In this document: piece by piece, positions 53,136 through 61,818 of the stretch
Numbering within the stretch: the first letter of the stretch is position 1
How the letters are laid out: every line of letters begins with the position of its first letter
Origin: DYJB01 sp963777165
GTDB lineage: Bacteria; Chloroflexota; Anaerolineae; Anaerolineales; E44-bin32
NCBI GenBank assembly: GCA_963777165.1
Contig: CAVZPO010000002.1
Span: forward strand, 124,001-188,000
DNA length: 64,000 bases
Direction of reading: 5' to 3'
Made by a program: the position numbers and the translations under genes
Notes under the pieces: generated by a model
Databases searched by the model: none
Told to the model about the DNA's origin: nothing
The model's input: only the letters and a program-made list of their open reading frames with translations

Positions 53136-53732
53136 CTACGGCCGGAGCGAACGAACCAGGCTCTCGAGGCGCGTCAGGTCCCGCCCGACAAGCCGGGCAC
53201 ACTCTGCCGCCGCAGATACAAGATACACACGGCGCTCGTTCTCGGGCCGGACGGCCGCGGCGGCCTGCAGCGCCGCCGCCAGCAGGTCGTCCACCGGGAT
53301 CTCCGGGACCGCCAGGATCAACTTGAGGAACTCCAGATGCCCGGTGAATTGACGAACATCCGCCGGCGACAGGCGATGGATGGGGGCCAGTGTCAGCGGC
53401 GGTTGCGGCGGCAAGGACTGCACAAAGCCGTCGCCGTTCCGGTAGCCGATCGCCAGCGCCCGATACTCGACCGGCACCTGACGATTGACCTGACTGTCGG
53501 CCAGTTGTTCGGGGCTGAGCGACTCGGAGGCGGCCAGTTGACGCGCCAGCTCGTCATCCTCGATACTCAGGTCGTAGATCAACCCGATCACGTGGCTGCG
53601 CCCCTGCTGGGCCTCAGCCTGGCAGTAGGTCCCGAACACGGGCCACTCGGGTTCCGGAAGGCGAACGGCGCCGACGAAACCGCGCGTGCTGCAGCGGGTC
53701 ACTCGGCCGATCGGTCGATCCTCTGCGGTCAT
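53136..53732 (-). CDS. Stand-alone HAS-barrel-like protein between HerA and NurA
   Basis: A 198-residue protein from ATG 53732. Its first part (RPIGRVTRCSTRGFVGAVRL, then HVIGLIYDLSIEDDELARQL) resembles the HAS barrel found at the start of HerA. The rest is helical (HLEFLKLILAVPEIPVDDLL, VYLVSAAAECARLVGRDL). It has no nuclease or ATPase motif. Its position between herA and nurA suggests an adaptor that docks the nuclease to the motor or changes ring assembly. The relation to HAS domains is my reading of the pattern and needs profile support. Confidence 0.6.
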   Translation of the reverse strand: MTAEDRPIGRVTRCSTRGFVGAVRLPEPEWPVFGTYCQAEAQQGRSHVIGLIYDLSIEDDELARQLAASESLSPEQLADSQVNRQVPVEYRALAIGYRNGDGFVQSLPPQPPLTLAPIHRLSPADVRQFTGHLEFLKLILAVPEIPVDDLLAAALQAAAAVRPENERRVYLVSAAAECARLVGRDLTRLESLVRSLRP

Positions 53733-53782
53733 ACGCCCTCTTTCGGCCGCGCCTGCCGGCGGCCCCGGCGACCCACGCCGTC

Positions 53783-54967
53783 CTACAGTCGGTGCTTGCG
53801 CCGCGAGCGCGTCCAGCGTTTGGTCGTTGCCTTCTGCGATGCGCGTCCGGCCACGTGGCTGTCCACAAGCCGCTGCTGGATCAGCCCTTCGAGCTGCTGG
53901 CGATCCTGATTCGTCACGACAGCCAGCTCGTGAGCGCGGACGAGCACATACGGGAACCCCCCTGTGGCCCGGCATTGGTCGAGGATGGCGGCGTGCACCC
54001 GCCCAAGCCGCGCCGGATCCTGCGCCACCCAGGCAGGAACTTCGACCCGGGCGATCGTCCCCCGAGCGTCGGTCTTCAGGTAGAAGAAACGGACCTGATG
54101 GCCCTTCGTCTCGAAATCGCGATTCAGCGGAGAGCTGTCGATGAAACAGGCCGAGCGCTGGCCCGGCCCGAGAAGGTCGTCGAACAGCGCCCGGTCGGTG
54201 AGGGAGCGGAAAGGGTTGGCGCGCAGCGACTGATCGTTCACCGCCTCGGGCGGCAGAGTCGAGAGATGCGCCAGTGCCAACACGTCGGCACTGCGCGGGC
54301 GATCGATGAATCCCGCCACGCATCCGCCGCTGGCCTGCAGGCTGTCCAGGTGACCGAGATAGGCCTGCAGGATGCGATCGACGTCCTTCTGGTTCTGCTC
54401 GCGCACCTGCAGCGCGAACCACAACAGCAGGCCGTTATCGAGCAGGGCGACGAACGGGCGGCCGGCGTGGGTTTGCGCCCATTCGGCCAGGGCCTTCATC
54501 TCCTCCGCGTCGCGCCGGCCGTTGATCATGGCGTTCCCTACCGGATACCCCTGCTGATCGTGCAGGTCCTCCGGCAGGAAGTAGATCTGCGGCTGCGTGC
54601 GTGTTTGCGGGGCTCGGCTCGACCCGGTTTCCATCGCCAGCCCGCCAACCTGGATCACGTAGTACAGCGCCGGAGCGTGCCGGTCGGGGTAGATCTGGGA
54701 ACCGTCGGCGCCGGCAACGACCAAACCGGCTTCGAGGGCCGGGGCAGCGCCGGCGGTGAGAAGCGGTTCATCTGTGGGACGTGCGCCTCGGTAGCGATCG
54801 CCGGCGCGCGCTACCTGCGTGGAGAGGTCATCCGGTGATAAGCCGGCAGCATGCTCGAGCGCCTTGCGCGCTGCCGGCTGCAGCCGGCGAAGCGCGGCCT
54901 GCTGTTCAGCCAGCGCCGCTCCCATCTTCTCGAGTTGTCCAAGGATTCCAGGGAGATTCAGGCCCAT
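53783..54967 (-). CDS. nurA: NurA-domain nuclease
   Basis: A 394-residue nuclease predicted to act with HerA on DNA ends. The first metal motif appears as LVVAGADGSQIYPDRHAPAL (Asp88), the second as FVALLDNGLLLW, and later HELAVVTNQDRQQLEGLIQQ near the C-terminus. An N-terminal helical segment (LGQLEKMGAALAEQQAALRR) precedes the domain, as in NurA. The C-terminal tail is strongly basic (TTKRWTRSRRKHRL). It is the first gene of the nurA-HAS-herA operon, divergent from the membrane-protein operon at 55.2 kb. Confidence 0.87.
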   Translation of the reverse strand: MGLNLPGILGQLEKMGAALAEQQAALRRLQPAARKALEHAAGLSPDDLSTQVARAGDRYRGARPTDEPLLTAGAAPALEAGLVVAGADGSQIYPDRHAPALYYVIQVGGLAMETGSSRAPQTRTQPQIYFLPEDLHDQQGYPVGNAMINGRRDAEEMKALAEWAQTHAGRPFVALLDNGLLLWFALQVREQNQKDVDRILQAYLGHLDSLQASGGCVAGFIDRPRSADVLALAHLSTLPPEAVNDQSLRANPFRSLTDRALFDDLLGPGQRSACFIDSSPLNRDFETKGHQVRFFYLKTDARGTIARVEVPAWVAQDPARLGRVHAAILDQCRATGGFPYVLVRAHELAVVTNQDRQQLEGLIQQRLVDSHVAGRASQKATTKRWTRSRRKHRL

Positions 54968-55145
54968 GGCCGCCGCTCGAACACCTGTTCCGCATTATAG
55001 TGGATGGAGGTCCCGACGCAACCAAGAATCCCCCGACGGGCGTAGGACTCACGCTCGCGGGGGAGGGTTGTCTCCAAGATCCACGCCATGGCCCGTACCC
55101 GACCGCCACAGATGGCGCCTTGTGGCCCGCCCAAAACGCTTATGC

Positions 55146-55151
55146 TATACT
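55146..55151 (+). promoter_or_regulatory. Candidate -10 box for the 55-64 kb operon
   Basis: TATACT ends seven bases upstream of the ATG at 55159, which would give a leaderless or nearly leaderless first gene. The nearest -35-like TTGTGG (55120-55125) is spaced 20 bases, longer than normal. Confidence 0.35.
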
Positions 55152-55158
55152 GCCCGCG

Positions 55159-55407
55159 ATGAACCCCGACCGGTCGTTCGACGATCGACTCGCGGACCAT
55201 GTGCGCTCACTGGGGCTCGAGGGCGCAGCCTCAACGCTGATCGAGGCACTTGCACCGCTGGCCTGGGTCGGCGCGCAGTTTGGATACATCGTCGGACCCC
55301 TGATCGGTCCGCACGCCTCGCGCAGCGCGGGGCTGGTGGGCCTGCTGGAAGACCCGCAGCGCATGGCGGGGTTTGTCGAGAGCCTGCGCCGGGAGCCGCC
55401 GCCATGA
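55159..55407 (+). CDS. Small protein of the 55-64 kb operon, unknown function
   Basis: An 82-residue protein: a charged N-terminal helix (DRSFDDRLADHVRSLGLEGA), a hydrophobic Gly-rich centre (LAPLAWVGAQFGYIVGPLIG) that could be one membrane helix, and an amphipathic C-terminus. It overlaps the next gene as ATGA, so it is translated together with the membrane proteins downstream. No family is recognised. Confidence 0.6.
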   Translation: MNPDRSFDDRLADHVRSLGLEGAASTLIEALAPLAWVGAQFGYIVGPLIGPHASRSAGLVGLLEDPQRMAGFVESLRREPPP

Positions 55408-56150
55408 GCTTTGACTGGGTCGGGCTGGCCGTCATCGGCGCGTTCACGCTGCTGCTTCTGATCTTTGCGCTTCTGGGACGCAAGTGGCAGCCCGCCTTCC
55501 GCAGTCTGCCCAGCTTCGAAGCGCTTGGCACGGCGATCGAACATGCCGTCGAGGCCGGCGAACGGGTCCATGTCTCCCTCGGCACCGGCTCGGTGATCGG
55601 GCCGGAGTTGGCGCCGGCCATGGCCGGGCTGGTCGTCCTCGCTCGGGTGGCATCAGCGACGGTGATGAGCGACCGGCCGGCGGTTGCCACGACCGCCGAT
55701 GGCGCCATGGCCATCCTGGCCCAGGACACGTTGCGCACGGCGCACGCGCGCGTCGGCGCCGGCGATCGCTTCGAACCGACCTCGGGCCGAATGCTGGGGG
55801 CCACGCCCTACTCGTATGCCGCCGGCATTCCGGCCGTCCTCGCCACCGAAGGCGTCTCAGTCCACATCTTGAACGGGTCCTTCGGCGCCGAGGGTGCGCT
55901 GGCGGCGGACTTCGGGGAGCGGCGGCAGGCCTTCGTCGTCGGTGGCAGTGACGACGTCCACGCGCAGGCGCTGCTGTATGCCACGGCCGAACACCCACTC
56001 ATCGGCGAGGAGGTCTTCGCCGGCGGCGCCTACTTGAATGCCGGCGTGTTCCACGGCGCAAGCCTGCGCACGCAGGACGTCGTCCGCGTCCTGGTCATCC
56101 TGGCCATCTTGGTCGGCACGCTGCTCCGCACGCTGGGGGTCGGGCTGTGA
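55404..56150 (+). CDS. DUF6754-like membrane protein
   Basis: A 248-residue protein with one N-terminal membrane helix (GLAVIGAFTLLLLIFALLG), a central soluble domain and a C-terminal helix (VVRVLVILAILVGTLLRTLG). The soluble part has repeated Gly/Ala-rich strands (GERVHVSLGTGSVIGPELAP, ATPYSYAAGIPAVLATEGVS, QAFVVGGSDDVHAQALLYA). This pattern matches what I know as the DUF6754 group, mainly in Chloroflexota; the label is from memory. Function is unknown. It overlaps both neighbours by four bases. Confidence 0.65.
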   Translation: MSFDWVGLAVIGAFTLLLLIFALLGRKWQPAFRSLPSFEALGTAIEHAVEAGERVHVSLGTGSVIGPELAPAMAGLVVLARVASATVMSDRPAVATTADGAMAILAQDTLRTAHARVGAGDRFEPTSGRMLGATPYSYAAGIPAVLATEGVSVHILNGSFGAEGALAADFGERRQAFVVGGSDDVHAQALLYATAEHPLIGEEVFAGGAYLNAGVFHGASLRTQDVVRVLVILAILVGTLLRTLGVGL

Positions 56151-56779
56151 AGCTGGGCGCGTGGATCATCTGGACCGCGGTCGCCATGGCGTTCGGCGGG
56201 GTCGTGCTGGCGGGCTACTTTGTCGAGTGGCAGATGCTGCAGGAGCTGCGCCTGCTCTTCATGCGCTGGGCGATCCTGCTCTCGGCCGCGGCGCTCCTGC
56301 TTGGCATCCTGAACTTACTCGCCGCGCACATGCACAAGGTCACACAGCAGGAAAGCGGCTGGCCCTACAGTGCGCTGCTGATCATTATCCTGCTCGGGAC
56401 GCTGGTGCTCGGGCTGGTGTTCGGCCCGGACAACCGAGTCGTCCTTTCGCTGTTCGAGTACATCCAGCTTCCGGTTGAAGCGACGTTGATGGCCCTGCTG
56501 GCTGTCTCGCTGGCCGTAGCCGGTGTGCGCATGGTGGCGCGCCGGCGTGATGTCTACAGTCTGATCTTCATCGTCACGGCGCTGCTCGTCCTGCTGGGCA
56601 CGGCGCCCTGGCCGTTTGGCGGCGGAGGGCTGACGGCCTACTTCGGGTGGCTGCGCAACTGGCTGGCGCAGGTGTGGGCCGCGGGGGCGGCGCGCGGCAT
56701 CGTCCTGGGCATCGCCCTGGGCGCCGTCGCCACCGGCTTGCGCGTCCTGCTCGGGGCCGACCGCCCCTACGGAGACTGA
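56147..56779 (+). CDS. Polytopic membrane protein of the 55-64 kb operon
   Basis: A 210-residue protein from GTG 56147 with about six hydrophobic helices (IIWTAVAMAFGGVVLAGYFV; WAILLSAAALLLGILNLLAA; SALLIIILLGTLVLGLVFG; TLMALLAVSLAVAGVRMVA; YSLIFIVTALLVLLGTAPW; GIVLGIALGAVATGLRVLLG). The loop AHMHKVTQQESGWPYS is polar and may face the cytoplasm. No enzyme motif is visible. Translation is coupled to the preceding gene by a four-base overlap. Confidence 0.65.
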   Translation: MKLGAWIIWTAVAMAFGGVVLAGYFVEWQMLQELRLLFMRWAILLSAAALLLGILNLLAAHMHKVTQQESGWPYSALLIIILLGTLVLGLVFGPDNRVVLSLFEYIQLPVEATLMALLAVSLAVAGVRMVARRRDVYSLIFIVTALLVLLGTAPWPFGGGGLTAYFGWLRNWLAQVWAAGAARGIVLGIALGAVATGLRVLLGADRPYGD

Positions 56780-56782
56780 GCC

Positions 56783-59281
56783 GTGGCGGACGTGCGCTGC
56801 CCGATGTGCAGCAAGCCCAATCCCGAAGGGGCGGATGAATGTGGATTCTGCGGGGCGCGCCTCAAGCCGGTTCTTCCCGCAGGTGCGACGCCTCCGCTAT
56901 CCGACCAACCGCTGCCTCCGATGCCGGATTGGCTGTCCCGTCTGCGCGGGCCGGACGATGAACCTCCAGCCCCGGCCCAGCCGGTTGAACCGGCCGACGA
57001 AGGCGACTGGCTGGCGCGCTTGCGCTCCACCGATCCAGACTGGTCGCAAAGCGAGTGGGACGGAAGCGCCGCCGCCCAGCCGCCCGCGGGGCTCCCTGAA
57101 GAGCAGGAGCCAGCCGCACGTCCCGTAGGGCGCCCCGCGGAATCCCCGGACTGGCTCAGCCGTCTGCGCGAGGCCTCCTCAGAGGAAGCAGGTCCACCGG
57201 CAGGTGAACTTCCCAACTGGCTAGCGGAAGAGTCGCCGGCTGCGCCGGCTGCGGCTGGCGAGCCAACACCTCCAGCACCGTCGGCGGCGAAGGGCGATAT
57301 CCCGGATTGGCTCGCTCGCGTGCGCGCCAGACAGGCCGAAGAAGGCGTCGACGAGGAAGCCCTGGATGAAGCCGGCCAACCACTGCCCGACGTCTTTGAT
57401 CTCGAGAAGACCGGCTGGCACAGCGGCCTGACCGGGCTGCTCACGACGCCCGGCGAAGTACCGGCAGAGGACTTTCTCTCTGCATCCGGCCCTTCGGCGC
57501 CCTCGTGGCTTGAGCCGGAGACGCCCCCCGCCGAGCCTGAGCCGCGAACCGGCCGCCTTCCAGAGCGCATGGCTCCCGAGCCACCGGTCTCCGAGCCGGA
57601 ACCACCAGCACCTCCCGCCGTGGCGGTGCGGTCCACCGGCCCGCTGGCCTCGAAGCCTGCGAAGCGCACAGATCGCCTGGCCCCGGTGGGACCTCGCACC
57701 GATGATCTAATCCCGGCCGCCAGCTCGACGGGCAGACTGGGCGAACCCCCGGCCGCTCCTCCGCCAACACCACCCTTCGGCATTGGCGAACTCGAGGATG
57801 AGACCGGGCTCTCCAGCCTGGTCCCGGCGTCCGAGGAACCGGATTCGCAACCCATTCGCTCACCTCTTGTCTTACCTACGACCAGTGCACCTGAAGCGGC
57901 ACCGCCGATCGAGATCGCTGAGCCGGAGTGGATGAAGGATCTGCGGCAGCCAGAGGCTGCACCGCCCATGCCTCACGTCCAGGCACTTGTGAGCGGCGGC
58001 GGAGCCGAAGGCGCGGACTTCGACATGGAAAACGTCGGGGTCCCCGACTGGCTGATGGAAGCAGGCAACATGCCGTCCGAGGCGGCCATTTCCCCGGAGG
58101 TCCGTCCCGACTTGGCGCCCGCCACGCTCCCCACCTGGCTGGAAGCAATGCGCCCGGTGGACACCTTCCGCTCGGTGGTGGAGATCTTGCCCGAGGACGA
58201 GCAGGCGGTCGAATTGGCCGGTCCGCTCGCCGGGTTGCGCGGCGTGTTGATGGCGGAACCGGTTGTGGCGCTGCCGCGCATTTCCGGTGTCGGCTCGACG
58301 CGGCTGAACGTCACCGAACGTCAATATGCACAGGCAGAGCTGCTCACCAAACTCGTGCAGGACGAGCTGCGCGAGATCTCCCCAACCGGACGTGCGCGCC
58401 GCCGGCTGCCGCTTCTGCGTTGGGCGGTCGCCGGGCTGCTCCTGCTCGCCGTCGCCCTGCCGATCGTCTTGCGCCTGTCGGTGTTTGCGCTGCCGACCGT
58501 CGAGCCTCTCGAGCTCGCGCCGCTGGTCAATCTGGTGGCCGGCCTGCCTGCTGATCGGCCCGCCTTGCTGGTGTTCGACTTCGAGCCGGCGAACGCCGGC
58601 GAACTCGAGGTCGTCGCCGGTCCCCTGATCGAGGACCTGATGACGAAGGGTGTCCCTCTGGCGACACTCTCGACGCGACCGACGGGCCCGCCTCTGGCCG
58701 AGCGCCTGCTGCGCCTGCGCGGCGCGGCGTACGACTACCGGACCGGCGAGGACTACGTCCACCTTGGCTATCTCTCCGGCGGTGTTCCGGCGATCCAGCT
58801 CTTTTCCGCCGACCCGCGCGGGGCCGTATTGAGCGGCTTTGCCGCCACGGTCGACTCGGACGGCGGATCGATGGCCGGATGGGGCTCACCGGTCCTCGAG
58901 GGCGTGCGGACCCTGTCCGACTTCGGCATGGTGGTGGTGATCACCGCCGGTGCAGAAAGCGCGCGGTCGTGGATTGAGCAAGCCAGCCCCTGGCTGGGCG
59001 GGAAGCCCCTGGTGATGGTGTTGAGTGCCGGTGTCGAGCCGATGATTCGGCCTTACTACGAAGCCCTGCGTCCGCAGGTGAATGGGCTGCTGAGCGGCGA
59101 ACCGGCAGCTGTGGCTTACGAGCTGCGCAACGGCAAGCCCGGCCCGGCGGTCGAACGCTGGAACCCGTTCAGTCTGGGGATCCTGGTGCTCGAGATCCTG
59201 CTGATCAGCGGCGGCGTGTCCGGGGTCGGAGCCTGGATCCTGCACGCCGTCAGGCCGCGGCCGAGGCCCAAGCGCGCATGA
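56783..59281 (+). CDS. Zinc-ribbon membrane protein with repeated PxWL motifs
   Basis: The 832-residue protein begins with a zinc ribbon (RCPMCSKPN...CGFCGARL; Cys6, 9, 20, 23). Residues ~30-460 are Pro/Ala/Glu-rich and predicted disordered, with nine short motifs of the form P-x-W-L: PDWLSRLR (48), DWLARLR (75), PDWLSRLR (122), PNWLAEE (144), PDWLARVR (174), SWLEPE (241), PEWMKDLR (381), PDWLMEAG (421), PTWLEAMR (450). A membrane helix follows (~549-567), then an extracytoplasmic domain of ~230 residues and a final helix (GILVLEILLISGGVSGVGAW). The repeats look like docking sites for a partner. Function unknown. Confidence 0.7.
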   Translation: MADVRCPMCSKPNPEGADECGFCGARLKPVLPAGATPPLSDQPLPPMPDWLSRLRGPDDEPPAPAQPVEPADEGDWLARLRSTDPDWSQSEWDGSAAAQPPAGLPEEQEPAARPVGRPAESPDWLSRLREASSEEAGPPAGELPNWLAEESPAAPAAAGEPTPPAPSAAKGDIPDWLARVRARQAEEGVDEEALDEAGQPLPDVFDLEKTGWHSGLTGLLTTPGEVPAEDFLSASGPSAPSWLEPETPPAEPEPRTGRLPERMAPEPPVSEPEPPAPPAVAVRSTGPLASKPAKRTDRLAPVGPRTDDLIPAASSTGRLGEPPAAPPPTPPFGIGELEDETGLSSLVPASEEPDSQPIRSPLVLPTTSAPEAAPPIEIAEPEWMKDLRQPEAAPPMPHVQALVSGGGAEGADFDMENVGVPDWLMEAGNMPSEAAISPEVRPDLAPATLPTWLEAMRPVDTFRSVVEILPEDEQAVELAGPLAGLRGVLMAEPVVALPRISGVGSTRLNVTERQYAQAELLTKLVQDELREISPTGRARRRLPLLRWAVAGLLLLAVALPIVLRLSVFALPTVEPLELAPLVNLVAGLPADRPALLVFDFEPANAGELEVVAGPLIEDLMTKGVPLATLSTRPTGPPLAERLLRLRGAAYDYRTGEDYVHLGYLSGGVPAIQLFSADPRGAVLSGFAATVDSDGGSMAGWGSPVLEGVRTLSDFGMVVVITAGAESARSWIEQASPWLGGKPLVMVLSAGVEPMIRPYYEALRPQVNGLLSGEPAAVAYELRNGKPGPAVERWNPFSLGILVLEILLISGGVSGVGAWILHAVRPRPRPKRA

Positions 59282-60015
59282 CCGAGATCACCACGCTCGT
59301 CGACACGCTGATCGGGCCGATCGTCGCCGCGCTGCTGACGATCATGGTCCTCAGCTACCTGATCGGTGACAACCCGCTCTTCCGCCTGGCGACGCATCTG
59401 TTCATCGGCGTGGCGGCGGGCTACGCCGGCGCGCTGGCGGCCCGCTCGGTGTTGTGGCCCGGGCTGCTGCTGCCCATCCTGCAAGCCGGCCTGGGCGGAC
59501 TGCTCAATCCGACGGCGGCGCTGACGCTGCTCGTCCCGGCGCTGCTGGCGTTCTTGCTGCTCCTCAAACTCGTCCCAGGACCTTCGCGGCTGGGCACGTT
59601 TTCCACCGCGTTCCTGGTGGGCGTCGGTGCGGCGGTGGTTGTCGGCGGGGCGATTACTGGAACACTGATCCCACAATCCCTGGCGGCGATGGGCACCTTC
59701 GATCCCGGCGTGGTCTCGCCGCAGACCGGCGAAACGGGCTTCGAGCGTGTGATCAACGTTATGATCCTCCTGACGGGCACGCTGAGCACGCTGGCCTACT
59801 TCCGATTTACGCTCCTTCGCCGTCCGGGGAGTGAGGGCCGCCCGCTGGGGCCGATCGGTCTGCTGGGGAAGGCCGTCAGTGCGCTCGGCCGGTCGTTCAT
59901 CGCGCTGGCCTTCGGGGTGATGTACGCCGGCGCCCTCTCGGCCACGCTGCTGATCCTGACCCAGCGGGTTCAATTCCTGATGGATGCCCTGACCGGGCTG
60001 ATGGCCGGACGATGA
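59278..60015 (+). CDS. Polytopic membrane protein of the 55-64 kb operon
   Basis: A 245-residue integral membrane protein with about six helices (IVAALLTIMVLSYLIG; LFIGVAAGYAGALAARSVLW; LTLLVPALLAFLLLLKLVPG; FLVGVGAAVVVGGAITG; VINVMILLTGTLSTLAYF; FIALAFGVMYAGALSATLLI). It overlaps both neighbours (ATGA). There is a Gly-rich, channel- or pump-like texture but no known signature. Stoichiometric pairing with the ATPase-like protein that follows is plausible from the coupling. Confidence 0.65.
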   Translation: MTEITTLVDTLIGPIVAALLTIMVLSYLIGDNPLFRLATHLFIGVAAGYAGALAARSVLWPGLLLPILQAGLGGLLNPTAALTLLVPALLAFLLLLKLVPGPSRLGTFSTAFLVGVGAAVVVGGAITGTLIPQSLAAMGTFDPGVVSPQTGETGFERVINVMILLTGTLSTLAYFRFTLLRRPGSEGRPLGPIGLLGKAVSALGRSFIALAFGVMYAGALSATLLILTQRVQFLMDALTGLMAGR

Positions 60016-61778
60016 TGGACCTGCCGACGATGGTCGACTCCGAAACGCTGCTGGCCGTGGACGTGGGAAGTGTCCACACGCGGGCCAGCCTGTTCGATGT
60101 GGTCGACAACCAGTATCGTCTGGTGGCGACTGGGCGCTCGCTCTCCACGGCGACGACCCCGCTGCTCGATATCGGCGAAGGCGTCCGCATTGCGCTCGAC
60201 CAGGTCCAGACTATCACCGGCCGCCGGCTGCTGGACGACTCCGAAGGCCTGATCATGCCGAGTACGTCGCAAGGCGCGGGCGTGGACGTGTTCGTCGCGA
60301 CCTCGTCCGCCGGACCTCGCTTGCGCGCCGTCCTGGTCGGGCTGACCCCGGGCGTATCGCTGGAATCCGGGCGGCGTCTGGCCACCTCCACCTACCTGGA
60401 TGTCGTCGAGGAGATCGGGCTCGCCGACCGGCGGCGCGAGGAAGAGCAGATCGACCTGATCCTCGCCACCCGGCCCGACCTGATCCTGATCGTCGGCGGG
60501 ACGGACGGCGGCGCCAGCGCCTCCGTCCTGCGGCTGGTCGAAGGCGTCGCTATGGCGGCCGGGTTGCGCCCCGGCGGGCCGGTGCCGCGCGTCCTGTTCG
60601 CCGGCAACCGCCAGCTGGGTGCCGCGATTGTCGAACGCTTCGCCGACCGGACCTCGGTCTCGCTGGCGCCCAATGTACGCCCCGGGCTGGAGGGTGACGA
60701 CCTGACGCCGGCCCGCAACCGGCTGGCCGAGGTCATCGCCGAACTACGCGGCGCCAAGATCTCCGGCTACGACGAGATGCGCCAGTGGTCGGGCGGCTAC
60801 GTGATGCTGACGGCGGATGCTTTCGGGCGCGTGATCCGTCACCTGAGCCAGACGTATGACCCGCGCAAGGGCGTGCTGGGCGTCGACATCGGCGCCTCGC
60901 AGACGACCATCGCCGCCGGCTTCGGAGGTGACTTGCGCCTGACGGTGCGCACTGACCTCGGATTGGGGGCACCGCTGCCCTCGCTGCTGCGTCACACCTC
61001 GATCGAGTCGATCACGCGCTGGCTGCCCACTGACCTGCAAGACGATCTGGTGCGCGACTACATCTTCAACAAGTCCCTCCATCCGGCCACGATCCCGATG
61101 GAGCGAGACGAATTGCACCTGGAATTCGCGCTGGCGCGCCAGGTCCTGCAGATCGCGCTCAGGATGGCGCGCGCCGGTTGGCCGAAGGGCAAGGATGGAA
61201 GTAGTCTGGCGGGGCTTCCGCAGATGGAGCCGATCCTGGCGGGCGGGGGCGTGCTGTCACGGGCGCCGCGTCCGGGCTATGCCGCGCTGGCGCTGCTCGA
61301 TTCGCTGCAGCCCACCGGGATCACCACCCTGGTCCTCGACCCACACAGCCTGACGCCCGCCCTCGGTGCGGCGGCTGCCGTGCTGCCGATGGTCACCATT
61401 CATGTCATGGAGTCGGGCAGTTTCGTCAGCCTGGGCACTGTGGTTTCCCCGATGGGAGGGGGGCGGGCCGGCCGGGCTGTGGCCAGGGTCAAGCTCGAGC
61501 GAGAGGGCCAGGCGGCGCTGGAAGGCGAGGTCCGGCTCGGCCAATTGGTCGTGCTCCCGCTTGGACCGGGCGAAGTCGGCCGGCTTACGCTCCGCCCGGA
61601 GCGAGGATTCGATGTCGGGTTGGGCGGGCCCGGGAAGGCCGGGGCGCTAAAAGTCTCCGGCGGGGCGGTCGGGCTGATCATTGACGCCCGAGGGCGTCCA
61701 CTGTTGCTGCCGAAGGATCCGGGCCGGCGCCGGGAGCTCAACCAGAAGTGGCTGTTCGACATCGGGGCGCTCCAATGA
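60012..61778 (+). CDS. GlmL/MutL-like actin-fold (ASKHA) ATPase
   Basis: A 588-residue protein with two phosphate-binding segments of the actin/Hsp70 fold: LLAVDVGSVHTRASLFDVV (residue ~13) and LGVDIGASQTTIAAGFGG (~292). Others are ILIVGGTDGGASASVLRL and EPILAGGGVLSRAPRPG. The arrangement matches the GlmL/MutL family, named for a protein next to glutamate mutase. No mutase subunit is present here and all neighbours are membrane proteins, so a structural or assembly ATPase role (compare FtsA/PilM) is more likely. The final ~110 residues form a beta-rich tail. Confidence 0.75.
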   Translation: MMDLPTMVDSETLLAVDVGSVHTRASLFDVVDNQYRLVATGRSLSTATTPLLDIGEGVRIALDQVQTITGRRLLDDSEGLIMPSTSQGAGVDVFVATSSAGPRLRAVLVGLTPGVSLESGRRLATSTYLDVVEEIGLADRRREEEQIDLILATRPDLILIVGGTDGGASASVLRLVEGVAMAAGLRPGGPVPRVLFAGNRQLGAAIVERFADRTSVSLAPNVRPGLEGDDLTPARNRLAEVIAELRGAKISGYDEMRQWSGGYVMLTADAFGRVIRHLSQTYDPRKGVLGVDIGASQTTIAAGFGGDLRLTVRTDLGLGAPLPSLLRHTSIESITRWLPTDLQDDLVRDYIFNKSLHPATIPMERDELHLEFALARQVLQIALRMARAGWPKGKDGSSLAGLPQMEPILAGGGVLSRAPRPGYAALALLDSLQPTGITTLVLDPHSLTPALGAAAAVLPMVTIHVMESGSFVSLGTVVSPMGGGRAGRAVARVKLEREGQAALEGEVRLGQLVVLPLGPGEVGRLTLRPERGFDVGLGGPGKAGALKVSGGAVGLIIDARGRPLLLPKDPGRRRELNQKWLFDIGALQ

Positions 61779-61818
61779 CGGTCTGGCACTTCTCTTGCAA
61801 CCCGGGTCTCACCTGGCC

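Noticed and set aside
60012..61778. Glutamate mutase accessory protein (GlmL) role
   Set aside because: The fold fits, but there are no glmS/glmE-type mutase subunits or B12 motifs nearby and the neighbours are membrane proteins.
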